A stretch of 64,000 nt of DNA from Candidatus Aalborgicola danicus (GTDB lineage: Bacteria; Pseudomonadota; Gammaproteobacteria; Burkholderiales; Burkholderiaceae_C). The notes below the pieces were generated by a model. That model was not told where the DNA came from and ran no database searches. It saw only the letters and a list, made by a program, of their open reading frames with translations. The stretch's first letter is position 1. Each line of letters starts with the position of its first letter. Of this stretch, positions 17,579 through 27,143 are shown piece after piece. Where the stretch lies: NCBI GenBank assembly GCA_016703945.1, contig JADJBC010000044.1:434001-498000 (forward strand). Reading direction: 5' to 3'. A program made the position numbers and the translations under genes.

Positions 17579-19423
17579 ATGCCAACTTCCGCAACCGCTG
17601 AAAAACCGGACGGACCCACCCTGTCGCGCCGGCGCCCGTCGCCATTTTCATTGGCTGCGTGGAAGCAATTCGTCCTTGTCGCCAAGCCCTACTGGTTGGG
17701 TGACCAGAAAAAAGCTGCATGGACGCTGCTGGCTGTGCTGATCGTATTGATGCTGGCCGAGACCCAATTCGCCGTGATGCTGAACGAGCAGAGCGGCGAG
17801 CTGGCATCCGCACTGGCGGGCAAGGAGGCTGACCGGTTCTGGAATTCGGTTTACGCGTGTTTGGGCATCCTGGTGTTCGCCGTGCCGATCTACGCCTTCT
17901 ACTATTACATGCGTGACGCGTTCGCCAACCAGTGGCGGCGCTGGCTCACCGGCCGTTTCCTCGATGGCTACCTGCACGACCGCAAATACTACGCCCTTGG
18001 TGCCATGGGTGAGATTGACAACCCGGACCAGCGTATCAGTGAAGACATCAACACCTTCACCGGCAGGTCCATCCACTTTCTGCTGATATTCTTAGGCTCG
18101 TTGATGCAATTGGTGGCTTTTAGCACGGTGCTGTGGTCGATCTCACATCTGTTGGTCGCGGTGCTGGCGGTGTACGCGCTGCTGGGGACCGTCGTCGCGC
18201 TTTACGTGTTCGGCAAGCCGCTGATTCAGCTGAATTTTTTGCAAATCCGGCGCGAGGCTGACTTGCGCTTTGGCTTGATGCGCCTGCGCGAAAATGCGGA
18301 GTCCATCGCTTTCTATCGCGGTGAGGCACAAGAACGTGCACAAATCGACAGCAAATTTGGCAAGGTGTTCACCAACTTTGCGCGACTGATCAAGCAGCAG
18401 CGCGCACTCAATATTTTCCAACGCGGCTTCAATCAACTCACCATCGTATTGCCCAGCGTGATTCTGGCCAATGCGGTGTTGTCGGGCGAGATGGAAGTCG
18501 GTCGGGCGGTGCAGGCGACCGGCGCGTTTGTCGCGGTACTGGGTGCCGTCGCGCTGATTGTCGATAACTTCGAGAGCCTGAGCCGGTTTGTGGCGGGCAT
18601 CGACCGGTTGCAGGCCTTGTCGAAACTGGTGCTGACCGACCCTGCGGCGCAGCCCGAAATGGGCGACGACAAGCATCCAATAATCCAGACGGAAGTGGGT
18701 GACCATCTCGCGCTGGATGCGCTCACGCTGTACACGCCCCAGTACGAACGATTGCTCGTCAAGGAACTATCGCTGACATTGAAGCCGGGCGACGGTCTGC
18801 TGATCACCGGTGACAGCGGCTGCGGTAAAAGTTCGCTACTGCGTGCCATCGCGGGTTTGTGGCAATCTGGCACGGGTGTGATCCGCCAGCCGCCACTGGA
18901 AGACGTCTTCTTTCTGCCGCAGCAGCCGTATATGCAGGTTGGTAGTTTGCGCAGCCAACTCATCTATCCCAGTCTGGAGACCAGTCTGAGCGATGCGCGA
19001 TTGCTCGAAATACTGGACGAGGTGCACATGGAGGAGTTGGCCGAGCGCGTGGGCGGATTGGATGCCGTGGAGGACTGGGGGAAGCTGCTGTCCGTGGGTG
19101 AGCAGCAGCGACTGGCCTTCGGGCGCGTACTCGTGCGCCAACCCAGCATCGTCATTGTGGACGAAGGCACCAGCGCGCTGGACAGCAGCAATGAGAACTC
19201 GCTCTATGAACGTCTGCGCAGCGCCGGCACCACCATCATCAGCATCGCCCACCGCCCCGCGGTGCTACGCCACCACACCCACGTGCTGCGGCTGGTGGGT
19301 GCGGGTGCGTGGGAGTTGCACGCTGCAGAAGGTTATGAGTTTGACGGGCCTCTGTTGGTTGTGTCAGCCCAATCAACGGAACCACCACCCATCGAGTTTG
19401 GGGTCGGGGTCCGCGCCTCATAG
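17579..19423 (+). CDS. ABC transporter, fused permease-ATPase of the SbmA/BacA (YddA) type
   Basis: About 614 residues from the ATG at 17579; the frame also permits 17513. The N-terminal half is an ABC_membrane_2-like domain (FWNSVYACLGILVFAVPIYAFYYYMRDAFANQWRRWLT, YYALGAMGEIDNPDQRISEDI). The ATPase domain has Walker A GDSGCGKSS (near 411), signature LSVGEQQRLAFGR (near 503) and Walker B IVIVDEGTSALD (near 524). The 'NPDQRISEDI' signature points to the ABCD/BacA group linked to peptide, vitamin B12 or acyl-CoA transport. Substrate and direction are unknown. The 206 bases before it show no clear features. Confidence 0.87.
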   Translation: MPTSATAEKPDGPTLSRRRPSPFSLAAWKQFVLVAKPYWLGDQKKAAWTLLAVLIVLMLAETQFAVMLNEQSGELASALAGKEADRFWNSVYACLGILVFAVPIYAFYYYMRDAFANQWRRWLTGRFLDGYLHDRKYYALGAMGEIDNPDQRISEDINTFTGRSIHFLLIFLGSLMQLVAFSTVLWSISHLLVAVLAVYALLGTVVALYVFGKPLIQLNFLQIRREADLRFGLMRLRENAESIAFYRGEAQERAQIDSKFGKVFTNFARLIKQQRALNIFQRGFNQLTIVLPSVILANAVLSGEMEVGRAVQATGAFVAVLGAVALIVDNFESLSRFVAGIDRLQALSKLVLTDPAAQPEMGDDKHPIIQTEVGDHLALDALTLYTPQYERLLVKELSLTLKPGDGLLITGDSGCGKSSLLRAIAGLWQSGTGVIRQPPLEDVFFLPQQPYMQVGSLRSQLIYPSLETSLSDARLLEILDEVHMEELAERVGGLDAVEDWGKLLSVGEQQRLAFGRVLVRQPSIVIVDEGTSALDSSNENSLYERLRSAGTTIISIAHRPAVLRHHTHVLRLVGAGAWELHAAEGYEFDGPLLVVSAQSTEPPPIEFGVGVRAS

Positions 19424-19487
19424 TGTCAAATGCCCACAAATCGGCGCGGGCCCCGGCCCCAAACCCGGTGCGCGACACGGTGGAGCG

Positions 19488-19602
19488 AGCTAGAGTTTTA
19501 GTAGCTACTCACGCAATCCATTCGAGGGGCAGTCTGTGGCTACATTTAGCCTATACCCCACGTGAAATATACCTATCAATGCTATTGAATAGATTGCGTT
19601 TT
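19488..19602. repeat. Two head-to-head copies of the dispersed repeat (copies e1, e2)
   Basis: At 19488-19540 the repeat reads on the minus strand (CGAATGGATTGCGTGAGTAG followed by CTACTAAAACTCTAGC). At 19541-19602 a second copy reads on the plus strand (TTTAGCCTATACCCCACGTG, then AAATATACC, GCTATTGAATAG). Together they fill the 205-base gap between the ABC transporter and the convergent gene at 19629. The plus copy shares the CGTGAAATAT core with the copy at 40491. Confidence 0.55.
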
Positions 19603-19628
19603 GGCAGTGACGCTAGGGCTATCGACTG

Positions 19629-20222
19629 TTAACGCACGTCGTGCATATGCGTTGGGGGAAACCCATGGTCGTCATCATCGTCGTCCACTGAAACGTCCAC
19701 ACCGGATCGCGAGGGAGCGGGAACGGATGGCGCAGCCGGAGGATTTTCCGCCATGAGTGGAGCGGCTTGGCTCGGGGGGGCGGCCGTTGGCGTCAGCACC
19801 ACGCGTTCGCCGGACAACCAATACTCTGGCGCTGGCAAGTGGACATGGGGACAGCCGCAGTTCGGCGAAAACTTCCATGAAAACAGGTATCGCGTGCGGC
19901 CGGCTTTCGGGTCAAAACGATTAAGACCATCCATCAGGGCTTGCTGGAAGGCTGGTGCATGCAACACAAGGGCATCGTGCCAGTGGGTAACTTCCAGTTG
20001 CAGCAACAAAGCCTCGCCCTGGCCGGGGAGGTGGACTGGAATCACCTCACCCGAAAGCCAGTCGCCAGGGATGCCGTTGAGCTTGAGCACCCCGTGCAAG
20101 GTCATGCGCACCACTTCCAACTGGGTTGCACTGAGGTGCACCGTTTGTGGTGCAGTTGGCGGGCCATTGTCTCGCGCCGGTTTCGCGGCTTTTTTCTTGC
20201 CCAGACCAAAAAATTCAAACAT
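19629..20222 (-). CDS. Conserved hypothetical protein (197 aa)
   Basis: Start at 20222 (MFEFFGLGKKKAAK) has GGAG ten bases upstream. The open frame reaches 20276, but the extra residues look unlike protein. No signal peptide or membrane helix. Features are a basic N-terminus, a central region with HWHDALVLHAPAFQQALMDGLNRF and a CGCPHVHLP segment that could bind metal. A proline/alanine-rich linker and a run of six aspartates (VSVDDDDDDHGF) precede a histidine-containing tail. I do not recognise the family. Confidence 0.7.
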   Translation of the reverse strand: MFEFFGLGKKKAAKPARDNGPPTAPQTVHLSATQLEVVRMTLHGVLKLNGIPGDWLSGEVIPVHLPGQGEALLLQLEVTHWHDALVLHAPAFQQALMDGLNRFDPKAGRTRYLFSWKFSPNCGCPHVHLPAPEYWLSGERVVLTPTAAPPSQAAPLMAENPPAAPSVPAPSRSGVDVSVDDDDDDHGFPPTHMHDVR

Positions 20223-20330
20223 CCGCTGCTCCGGTAAGTGTTTGCTGGTTCTAGTCTGACAGTGTAATCGACCCAATGACCGGACTACATGGCGGTGGCC
20301 CTGACAATTTCGGTCAAATGGATCCAGTGC

Positions 20331-23300
20331 TCAAAGTATCTCCGGGGAGATGGCCGGCGCCAACACCGGATCCTCCTTTTGTCGCAGTAACTTGCGTTTG
20401 GCAATGCCGACAAAGTGCTCGATGTCGTCCACGATGGAGAAGAAGCTCGGTGTCACCAGCAGGCTCAGGATGGTGGACGTGATCAGGCCACCAATCACCG
20501 CTGCCGCCATCGGTGCGCGGAAACTGTTATCGGCGTTGCCAAGGCCTATCACCAGCGGCAGCATGCCCGCCACCATTGCAATGGTGGTCATGATGATGGG
20601 GCGTGAACGTTTGTGGCAGGCGTCAATCAGCGCCTCGAAGCGGTTCATGCCAAAGTCACGGCGGGCCATGATGGCGTAGTCCACCAGCAGGATGGAGTTC
20701 TTGGTCGACACGCCAATCAGCATCACCAGGCCGATGAAGGACGGCATGGATAGCATCTTGCCGCTGACCAAGAGGCCAATGAAGGCGCCACCAAAGGAAA
20801 GGATCACCGCCGGCAGGATCGAGATCGGGTGCATGAAATCCTTGAACAACAGCACCAGCACGATGTAGATGCACAGCACACCCGTCATCATGGCCATGCC
20901 AAAGCCGGCCACCATCTCGGCCTGCACTTCGGCGTCGCCGATCTCCACTTGCTGCACGCCGGCCGGCAGGTTCTGAATGCTGGGCAGCTTGGCCACGGCA
21001 TCGGTCACCTCACCCAGCGGCACGCCGGACAACTCCACCTCGAAGTTGACGTTGCGCACCCGGTTCAGGCGGCTGACCATGGCCGGTCCGCTGGACATTT
21101 CAAACGTGGCCACCTGACTCAGCATGACCGGGCCCTTGACACCAGGCACCATCAGGCGGCCCAGCAGGTCCAGGTCTTGCCGTGCGTCGGTGGCCAGTTT
21201 GACGACGATGGGCACCTGGCGCTGGCTCAGGTTGAGCTTGGGCAGGGCCGCTTCGTAGTCGCCCACGGTGGCAATGCGCAGTGTCTCCGCAATCGCGGCG
21301 CTGGTGACACCCATGTCGGCGGCGCGGGCAAAGTTCGGGTGAATGGCCACCTCGGAGCGTGTCAGGCTGGCACTCGATGAGATGTTGCCCAAGCCGGGGA
21401 TCTTGCGCAGGTCTTTCTCCACGGCCGCTGCGGCCTGGGCCAGGGCCACCGGGTCTTCACCCTTGAGTGCGAGCTGGTACTTCTCGCCCGAGCCGCCCAG
21501 TCCGACCTTGAAGCGCGCGCCTGGCAGTTCGGACAGCGCTGTGCGCATTTCACTCTCAATCACCTGCTTGCGGGGGCGCTTGCCGCGTTCGGCCAGCAAC
21601 ACGGTCAGCGTGGCCTTGCGCACCTCGGTGCTGGCGCCGCCCATAAAGGGGTCTGTGCCCACGCTGCCACCCCCGGCGGTGGTGTAGACGCTTTCCACGT
21701 GTTTTACCTTGCCAATCAGGGTGCGCGCCTGCTCGGCCGCCGCGCGGGTTTGTGCCAGCGTGGTACCAGGGGGCAGCTCCAGATAAACCTGGGTCTGGGA
21801 ATTGTCGTCCGGCGGGATGAAACCACTGGGAATCAATGGCACCAAAAACAGCGAGCCGACGAAAAAGCCAATGGCCGAAAACATGGTGATCCAGCGGTGG
21901 TGCAACGTCCAGCGCGTGATGCGCAAGTACAGCGGCATCCAGACTGGCTCTTCGTGCACATGGGTGGACGGCTTCATGATGTAGGCCGCCATCATCGGTG
22001 TCAGCAGCCGTGCCACCATCAGCGAGGCGAATATCGCGAACACGGCGGTCCAGCCAAATTGCTTGAAGAACTTGCCCACAATTCCGCTCATGAAGGCGGT
22101 GGGCAGGAACACGGCAATCAGCGCAAAAGTAGTGGCGATCACGGCCAGGCCGATCTCGTCGGCCGCTTCCATGGCGGCCTGGTAGGGCGTCTTGCCCATG
22201 CGCAGGTGGCGCTCGATGTTTTCCACCTCCACAATCGCGTCGTCCACCAGGATACCGATCACCAGCGAAAGCGCCAGCAGCGTCACGATATTGGTCGTGA
22301 ATCCCAGGTAGTGCATGCCAATGAAGGCCGGAATGGCCGACAGCGGCAGCGCCACCGCCGACACAAACGTGGCGCGCCAGTTGCGCAGGAAGAACCAGAC
22401 CACGATGACGGCCAGCAAGGCGCCTTCAAACAGCATGGTCATGGAGGCATCGAACTCCTCTTGCACCGGGGTCACAAAGTCAAAGGCCTGGGTCAACTCC
22501 AGATCGGGGTGGGCGGCTTTCAGTTCGACCAGCGCCTTTTGCACGGCCGCGCCCACTTCCACCTCGCTGGCGCCTTTGCTGCGGGTGATCTCGAAGCCCA
22601 CCACCGGTTTGCCGTTCAGCGTGGCAAAGCTGCGTTGCTCGGCTACGGTGTCTTTCACACTGGCAACCTCGTCCAGGCGTACACGTTTGCCGCTGGAAAG
22701 GCTCAACTCCAGCCGTGACAACTCCTCCACCGTGCCCACAGTGGCCAATGTGCGCATCGGTTGCTCGGAACCACCCAGGTCGGCGCGGCCACCGGCGCTT
22801 TCGGTCTGCACCTGTTTCAGCTGGCGCGAAATGTCGGCCGCGGTGGCGCCCAGGCTTTGCAGCTTGAGCGGGTCCAGCGCAACCTGCACCTCGCGCGTCA
22901 CGCCGCCCACGCGGGCCACCGAGCCCACGCCGCGTACGCCCAGCAGGGCGCGCGTGATGGTGTTGTCGACAAACCAGCTCAGGGCTTCATCGTCCATCTG
23001 CCCGGAGCGGATGGTGAAGGCCAGGACCGGCGAGCCCGACAGGTTCATCTTGCTGACCACCGGGTCGCGCAAATCGCCGGGCAGGTCGCTGCGCACCTGT
23101 TGCACCGCGCTGCGCACATCGTCCACGGCTTCCTGCGTGGGCTTTTCCAGCCGGAACTCGGCGGTCACCGTGACGCTGCCGTCCTGCACGTTGGTGTAGA
23201 TGTTTTTCAGCCCCTGCAGCGACGCAATGGCGTTTTCCAGCTTGCGGGCCACTTCCGTTTCCAGCTGCGCCGGTGCGGCACCGGGCAGGCTGGCGGACAC

Positions 23301-23438
23301 CGTGACGGTGGGCAGCTCCAGGTCGGGGAACTGCTGCACCTTCATGGCGTTGAAGGACATCAGCCCGGCCAGCGTCAGCAGCACAAACAGCATGACCGCG
23401 GGAATCGGGTTCTTGATGGACCAGGCGGAGACATTCAT
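20331..23438 (-). CDS. RND efflux pump, HAE1-type (second system)
   Basis: 1035 residues starting MNVSAWSIKNPIPAVMLFVL, with QQFPDLELPTVTVSASLPGA, the proton-relay GILVDDAIVEVENIERHLRM and a duplicated second half (ITMFSAIGFFVGSLFLVPLIPSGFIP). The N-terminus differs from the AcrB-type pump at 12152 and fits the HAE1/MdtBC-like branch. It lies 12 bases after its adaptor and is third in the operon TetR-channel-adaptor-pump. The substrate is unknown. Confidence 0.93.
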   Translation of the reverse strand: MNVSAWSIKNPIPAVMLFVLLTLAGLMSFNAMKVQQFPDLELPTVTVSASLPGAAPAQLETEVARKLENAIASLQGLKNIYTNVQDGSVTVTAEFRLEKPTQEAVDDVRSAVQQVRSDLPGDLRDPVVSKMNLSGSPVLAFTIRSGQMDDEALSWFVDNTITRALLGVRGVGSVARVGGVTREVQVALDPLKLQSLGATAADISRQLKQVQTESAGGRADLGGSEQPMRTLATVGTVEELSRLELSLSSGKRVRLDEVASVKDTVAEQRSFATLNGKPVVGFEITRSKGASEVEVGAAVQKALVELKAAHPDLELTQAFDFVTPVQEEFDASMTMLFEGALLAVIVVWFFLRNWRATFVSAVALPLSAIPAFIGMHYLGFTTNIVTLLALSLVIGILVDDAIVEVENIERHLRMGKTPYQAAMEAADEIGLAVIATTFALIAVFLPTAFMSGIVGKFFKQFGWTAVFAIFASLMVARLLTPMMAAYIMKPSTHVHEEPVWMPLYLRITRWTLHHRWITMFSAIGFFVGSLFLVPLIPSGFIPPDDNSQTQVYLELPPGTTLAQTRAAAEQARTLIGKVKHVESVYTTAGGGSVGTDPFMGGASTEVRKATLTVLLAERGKRPRKQVIESEMRTALSELPGARFKVGLGGSGEKYQLALKGEDPVALAQAAAAVEKDLRKIPGLGNISSSASLTRSEVAIHPNFARAADMGVTSAAIAETLRIATVGDYEAALPKLNLSQRQVPIVVKLATDARQDLDLLGRLMVPGVKGPVMLSQVATFEMSSGPAMVSRLNRVRNVNFEVELSGVPLGEVTDAVAKLPSIQNLPAGVQQVEIGDAEVQAEMVAGFGMAMMTGVLCIYIVLVLLFKDFMHPISILPAVILSFGGAFIGLLVSGKMLSMPSFIGLVMLIGVSTKNSILLVDYAIMARRDFGMNRFEALIDACHKRSRPIIMTTIAMVAGMLPLVIGLGNADNSFRAPMAAAVIGGLITSTILSLLVTPSFFSIVDDIEHFVGIAKRKLLRQKEDPVLAPAISPEIL

Positions 23439-23450
23439 TGGATTTGCTCC

Positions 23451-24698
23451 TTATTTGCTAGCAGAAGAGGCAGGTTTCGCGAGGGCGGGAGCCGCATTTG
23501 GCTTAGAGGTTTCGGCCTTGGCGGCCTCCACGACGCGAACAAGATCGCCTTCGGCAAGGAAGCTGCCGCCACTGGCCACTAGCTTGTCCTCCGGCTTCAC
23601 GCCACTCAGGATCTCGATCTGATCGCCCACAATGCGACCGGTCTGCACCTTGACCTGGGCCACGCGGTTGTCGGCGCTCACGCGCGCCACGTAGCTGAAG
23701 CCGTCACGCACCACCACGGCGGTCTGCGGCACGGTCAAGCCGCCCGAACTTCCCAAGTCAAACTCGCCACGGGCATACATGCCGGGCTTGAAGCTGGCGG
23801 CCACGCTGGGTGCTGCTCCTTTTTCCGCGCTCGGCAGGTCTACATAGACCAGCCCATTTCGGGTGGCGGCATCGACCGTGGGGGCCAGGCTGCGCACTTT
23901 GCCCTTCATTTGTGCGCCGCTGGGGGCGGTGACCAGCACGCTGGTGCCGGTGGTGATGCGGCCCAGTTCGGCGGAGGTGACTTCGCCACGCCACTCCAGG
24001 CGGCCCTGGCGGATCAGTTTGAACATCTCGGTGCCGGCGCCCACCACCGAGCCCACGGTGGCCATGCGGGCCGAGATGACGCCACTGTCCGGCGCCAGCA
24101 ATTGGGTGTTCTTCAGGCGCAGCAGTTGTGAATCGAGTTGCGCCTTGGCCGACGCGACGCGCGCCTTGCCAGTCTGCTCCTGCGTCAGATACTGGTTGAC
24201 CTGCTGGGCGCTGATGGCACCGCTGCCCTGCACGGCGCGCGCGCGGTCGGCGTTGGCGGCGGCTTCCGCGGCATTGGCCTGGGCCTCGGCCACTGCGGCG
24301 CGCGCCAGGGCCACATCGGCCTGCACACTCTCGGCGGCAAAATTGGCCAGCAGTTGACCACGCTTCACCGTGTCACCGACCTGGGCGTGGAGCTCGGTAA
24401 CGCGCAGACCGTTGGCTTCGGCACCCACACTGGCTTCCTGCCATGCGGCTAGGCTGCCATTGGCCGAGAGCTTGATGGTCAGCATGTTGTTCTTGGGTTG
24501 GGTCAGGGCCACGGTGAGCGCGGGCTTGCCGACAGACGCCGGCTTGGCGGCATCGGCGGCCAGGCTGCGGGTGGCAAAAAGACCGAGGGCGGACAGCGTC
24601 AAAACGCTGGCAAAAACCAGACCCAGGGTCAGGGGCTTGACGGTGAGCTTGCGGGCAAGGGAAGTGGATGGGATGTTCATGGTGGTGTCGCGTCGCAT
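23451..24698 (-). CDS. RND efflux periplasmic adaptor (second system)
   Basis: 415 residues (ATG at 24698; an internal ATG at 24680 gives MNIPSTSLARK). One N-terminal hydrophobic anchor (TLGLVFASVLTLSALGLFATRSLAA) precedes the adaptor core. The core has VTELHAQVGDTVKRGQLLANFAAESVQADVALARAAVAEAQ, the alpha-hairpin, and SGVISARMATVGSVVGAGTEMFKLIRQGRLEWRGEV. There is no lipobox, so it is membrane-anchored or periplasmic. The C-terminus is lysine/alanine-rich. It sits between the channel and pump genes of the same operon. Confidence 0.9.
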   Translation of the reverse strand: MRRDTTMNIPSTSLARKLTVKPLTLGLVFASVLTLSALGLFATRSLAADAAKPASVGKPALTVALTQPKNNMLTIKLSANGSLAAWQEASVGAEANGLRVTELHAQVGDTVKRGQLLANFAAESVQADVALARAAVAEAQANAAEAAANADRARAVQGSGAISAQQVNQYLTQEQTGKARVASAKAQLDSQLLRLKNTQLLAPDSGVISARMATVGSVVGAGTEMFKLIRQGRLEWRGEVTSAELGRITTGTSVLVTAPSGAQMKGKVRSLAPTVDAATRNGLVYVDLPSAEKGAAPSVAASFKPGMYARGEFDLGSSGGLTVPQTAVVVRDGFSYVARVSADNRVAQVKVQTGRIVGDQIEILSGVKPEDKLVASGGSFLAEGDLVRVVEAAKAETSKPNAAPALAKPASSASK

Positions 24699-24736
24699 CA
24701 GTAGGTGGAAAGAGTAATTTTTGTGGGACAGGTGGA

Positions 24737-26152
24737 TCAGTTTGCAAAGGTTGCGTCTGGCGTCTGGGGCTCGAAGCCACCGCCCAGGGCCCGGTACAAA
24801 CCAACCCAGGCGCGGTTGCGTTCCAAGGCCAGGTTGAGTAGGGCTGACTCGGACGCCAGCGCATTGCGCCGCGCGTCTTCCAGTTCGACCAGGCTGGCCA
24901 GTCCTTGTCCAAAGCGGGCCTGGGTGGCAGCCAGCGACTCGGCATAACCCTGGGTGGAGACCTTGGCGTCTTGCGCGCGGGCTTCGGTGCTCTGCAGGGT
25001 AACCAGGGCTTGTTCGACCTCGCGCACGGCTTGGCGCACCTTGGCGCGGTAGGCACTGACCACCGCTTCGTAACTGGCCTGTGCGGCGGTCACCGCCGCA
25101 GCGCGCTGGCCACCGTCATAGATCGGCAAGCTCACCGCCAGAGGGCCGAATGACCAGGTGGTACCTTCCTGCTCGACGCCGTTGCTGACCATGCGCATGC
25201 TGGCTATGGAGCCGTTGAGGCTAAGGCGCGGAAACCTCTGGGCCTGGGCACTGCCGACCTGGGCGCTGGCGACCACCACATCACGCTCGGCGGCAAAAAT
25301 ATCCGGGCGTTGGGCAATCGTCTGGGCTGGCACACTTGCTACAAAAAGAGAAGCGGCTTGCGCAGGTTTTGCGGGGGCGAGGGCCATTTTTTGCTTGAGA
25401 TCTGGCTCCGCGTAGCCGGTCAGCGCGACCAGCGCCTTGGTGTCGAGCTCGCAGAGGGCGCTTTGTTGCGTCAAGCGGCTGTTGCTGTCCGCCGCGCTGG
25501 CCCGTGCCATGGCCGCCACCGATGGGGCCACAAAACCGACATTGGCGTTGATGTCAGTGAGGCGCGCCGTGTCCTGGCGCGATGTGGCGTCGCGGCGTGC
25601 CAGTGCCAGCTGTTGGGTGCAATGGGCCAGGCTGTAATACAGGTTGGCCACTTCGGCGGCCACTGAGACGCGGGCATCGTGCCACTGGGCTTGGCTGCCC
25701 TCCACATTGGCCTGGGCCGCACGGCTGACCGCCCGGTTGGCGCCCACCAGATCAATCTCCCAGGCCGCCTGCAGGCCGATTTGCTGGGTATTGGTCACCG
25801 GCAGATTGGGCTGGCTCACGCCGCGGCTGCTGGCCAGTTGTGCGCCCACGTTGGGCACCAGCGCGCCAAACGCGGCCGCCTGTTGGGCACGCGAAGCCTC
25901 GACCCGCGCCAGAGCCTGCGACATCGAAGGGCTGACCGCTTGTGCGGCCGCGATCAGCTCGGCCAACACCGGGTCAGCTTGTTGCTGCCACCATTGGGTC
26001 ATGGAACCCACGGAGCCCTGGTGTGGCAGGGGCACCTGCCAGGTGGTGGGCATGGCGGCGTCGACCTGGGTCGGTGGCATCAAACTGGAGCAGGCCGACA
26101 GTGCAAACGCTGCGGCCAAGGGCAAGAGATGTCGAATCGGGTGCAGGATCAT
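24737..26152 (-). CDS. RND efflux outer-membrane lipoprotein (second system, NodT family)
   Basis: 471 residues with a lipobox (AFALSACSSLMPP) and two OEP repeats (MSQALARVEASRAQQAAAFGALVPNVGAQLASSRG, RPDIFAAERDVVVASAQVGSAQAQRFPRLSLNGSI). The start overlaps the TetR stop as ATGA (26152-26149), so the regulator gene is first in this operon. It supplies the TolC-like duct for the pump at 20331. Confidence 0.91.
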   Translation of the reverse strand: MILHPIRHLLPLAAAFALSACSSLMPPTQVDAAMPTTWQVPLPHQGSVGSMTQWWQQQADPVLAELIAAAQAVSPSMSQALARVEASRAQQAAAFGALVPNVGAQLASSRGVSQPNLPVTNTQQIGLQAAWEIDLVGANRAVSRAAQANVEGSQAQWHDARVSVAAEVANLYYSLAHCTQQLALARRDATSRQDTARLTDINANVGFVAPSVAAMARASAADSNSRLTQQSALCELDTKALVALTGYAEPDLKQKMALAPAKPAQAASLFVASVPAQTIAQRPDIFAAERDVVVASAQVGSAQAQRFPRLSLNGSIASMRMVSNGVEQEGTTWSFGPLAVSLPIYDGGQRAAAVTAAQASYEAVVSAYRAKVRQAVREVEQALVTLQSTEARAQDAKVSTQGYAESLAATQARFGQGLASLVELEDARRNALASESALLNLALERNRAWVGLYRALGGGFEPQTPDATFAN

Positions 26153-26877
26153 GTTGGTTTCTTGCGGTTGGGGCGAGAGGGTACGGAAGAAGGGTGTGGG
26201 GTGGGGTTGGCGCGGCGCCGTGCTTCGCCTTCCACCATGTCCATGGCATAGGTCACCAGGCAGTCACAGTAATGGTCCAGCGCAGCGTGCGATGCCAGTA
26301 ACTGCGGGCGAACGGCGGTGACCACGTCGCTGCCAATGTGCAGCATCACCCCTAGTCCGGAAATCGAGAAAGCCAGCCGGTGGATGTCGTCGTCGGGCGT
26401 TTCCAGCGCCAGGTGGCGGCATAACACTTCCACGAGGGCGCCGTGTGCCGGGGTGATGTTGCAGTCAATTTCTTCCTGCCAGACACCGGTGGGCTCCAGC
26501 ATCTCGCGAAAGTGCAGCTTCATGCAGTGCTGGATCAGCTGGCCTTGTTTCAGTGGTTCCAGAAAAGACCCCATCACACGGTGCAGCGCGTCCCGCAGGC
26601 TGAGGCTGGCATCGGCAACAGACTCCGGCGACACATTGGGGTTGCACCGCGGATCGGAAAACACAGCCCGATACAGGCCCGCTTTATCGCCAAAGTAGTA
26701 GCTGATAGAGGCAATGTTGACCTGTGCAGCCAGTGCGATCTCGCGGGTGGAGGTCTTGGCAAAACCCTTTTCGGCAAACAGGCCCAAGGCAGCATCGAGC
26801 AGCCGGTTGCGTGCCTCGGCACCATCGCTGCGAAGGGCTTTGCCCGTTGGCGGGGCAGAAGAAGGCGTTTTGATCAT
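26149..26877 (-). CDS. TetR-family regulator, CecR/DUF1956-like
   Basis: 242 residues. The N-terminal helix-turn-helix is GLFAEKGFAKTSTREIALAAQVNIASISYYFGDKAGLYRAVF (33-74). The long C-terminal domain (SLRDALHRVMGSFLEPL, MKLHFREMLEPTGVW) resembles the CecR/DUF1956 type, which controls efflux operons in enterobacteria. The tail is Pro/Arg/Lys-rich. It is translationally coupled to the outer-membrane gene, and a perfect palindrome lies upstream, implying autoregulation of the whole operon. Confidence 0.86.
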   Translation of the reverse strand: MIKTPSSAPPTGKALRSDGAEARNRLLDAALGLFAEKGFAKTSTREIALAAQVNIASISYYFGDKAGLYRAVFSDPRCNPNVSPESVADASLSLRDALHRVMGSFLEPLKQGQLIQHCMKLHFREMLEPTGVWQEEIDCNITPAHGALVEVLCRHLALETPDDDIHRLAFSISGLGVMLHIGSDVVTAVRPQLLASHAALDHYCDCLVTYAMDMVEGEARRRANPTPHPSSVPSRPNRKKPT

Positions 26878-26894
26878 GGGGCGCGATTCTAGCT

Positions 26895-26922
26895 TAGTTA
26901 AATCAAACGATTGATTTAACTA
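26895..26922. promoter_or_regulatory. TetR/CecR operator, perfect palindrome
   Basis: TAGTTAAATCAA and TTGATTTAACTA are exact 12-base inverted repeats around a 4-base centre (ACGA). The site starts 18 bases upstream of the TetR gene at 26877, within the expected promoter region, so binding would block the TetR-channel-adaptor-pump operon. Confidence 0.72.
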
Positions 26923-27030
26923 GACCCTGCGCACGGTGGGGGTTTGGTACCAAGCAGTTACGGCCTTGGCCACGCACATGTGTTGAGTGGATGTTCTGGG
27001 TTGAGGGTCATGGTGACTTCGCTGGGTATT

Positions 27031-27112
27031 AGTCGGGTAGCGGGTTTTGCTCCGTGTCCCCCGTCCGCTGCGCGGGCTCCTCCTTGACCTGCGCAAAACC
27101 CACTACCCGACT
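27031..27112. repeat. Intergenic inverted repeat, 20-bp arms
   Basis: AGTCGGGTAGCGGGTTTTGC (27031-27050) pairs with GCAAAACCCACTACCCGACT (27093-27112), with one mismatch. The 42-base loop contains a smaller GC-rich stem around CCGCTGCGCGG. The element lies between two minus-strand genes in a 266-base gap and could form a strong cruciform or RNA hairpin. No T-run follows, so it is not a standard terminator. It has the look of a dispersed family-specific repeat. Confidence 0.6.
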
Positions 27113-27143
27113 GATACGGCGCTACGGGCGCTGCAAAAATACC

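Noticed and set aside
19423..19632. 69-codon frame after the ABC transporter
   Set aside because: It is built mostly from two dispersed-repeat copies and has no protein-like features.
27031..27112. Long inverted repeat as an insertion sequence end pair
   Set aside because: Only 42 bases lie between the arms, there is no transposase, and no target duplication is visible.
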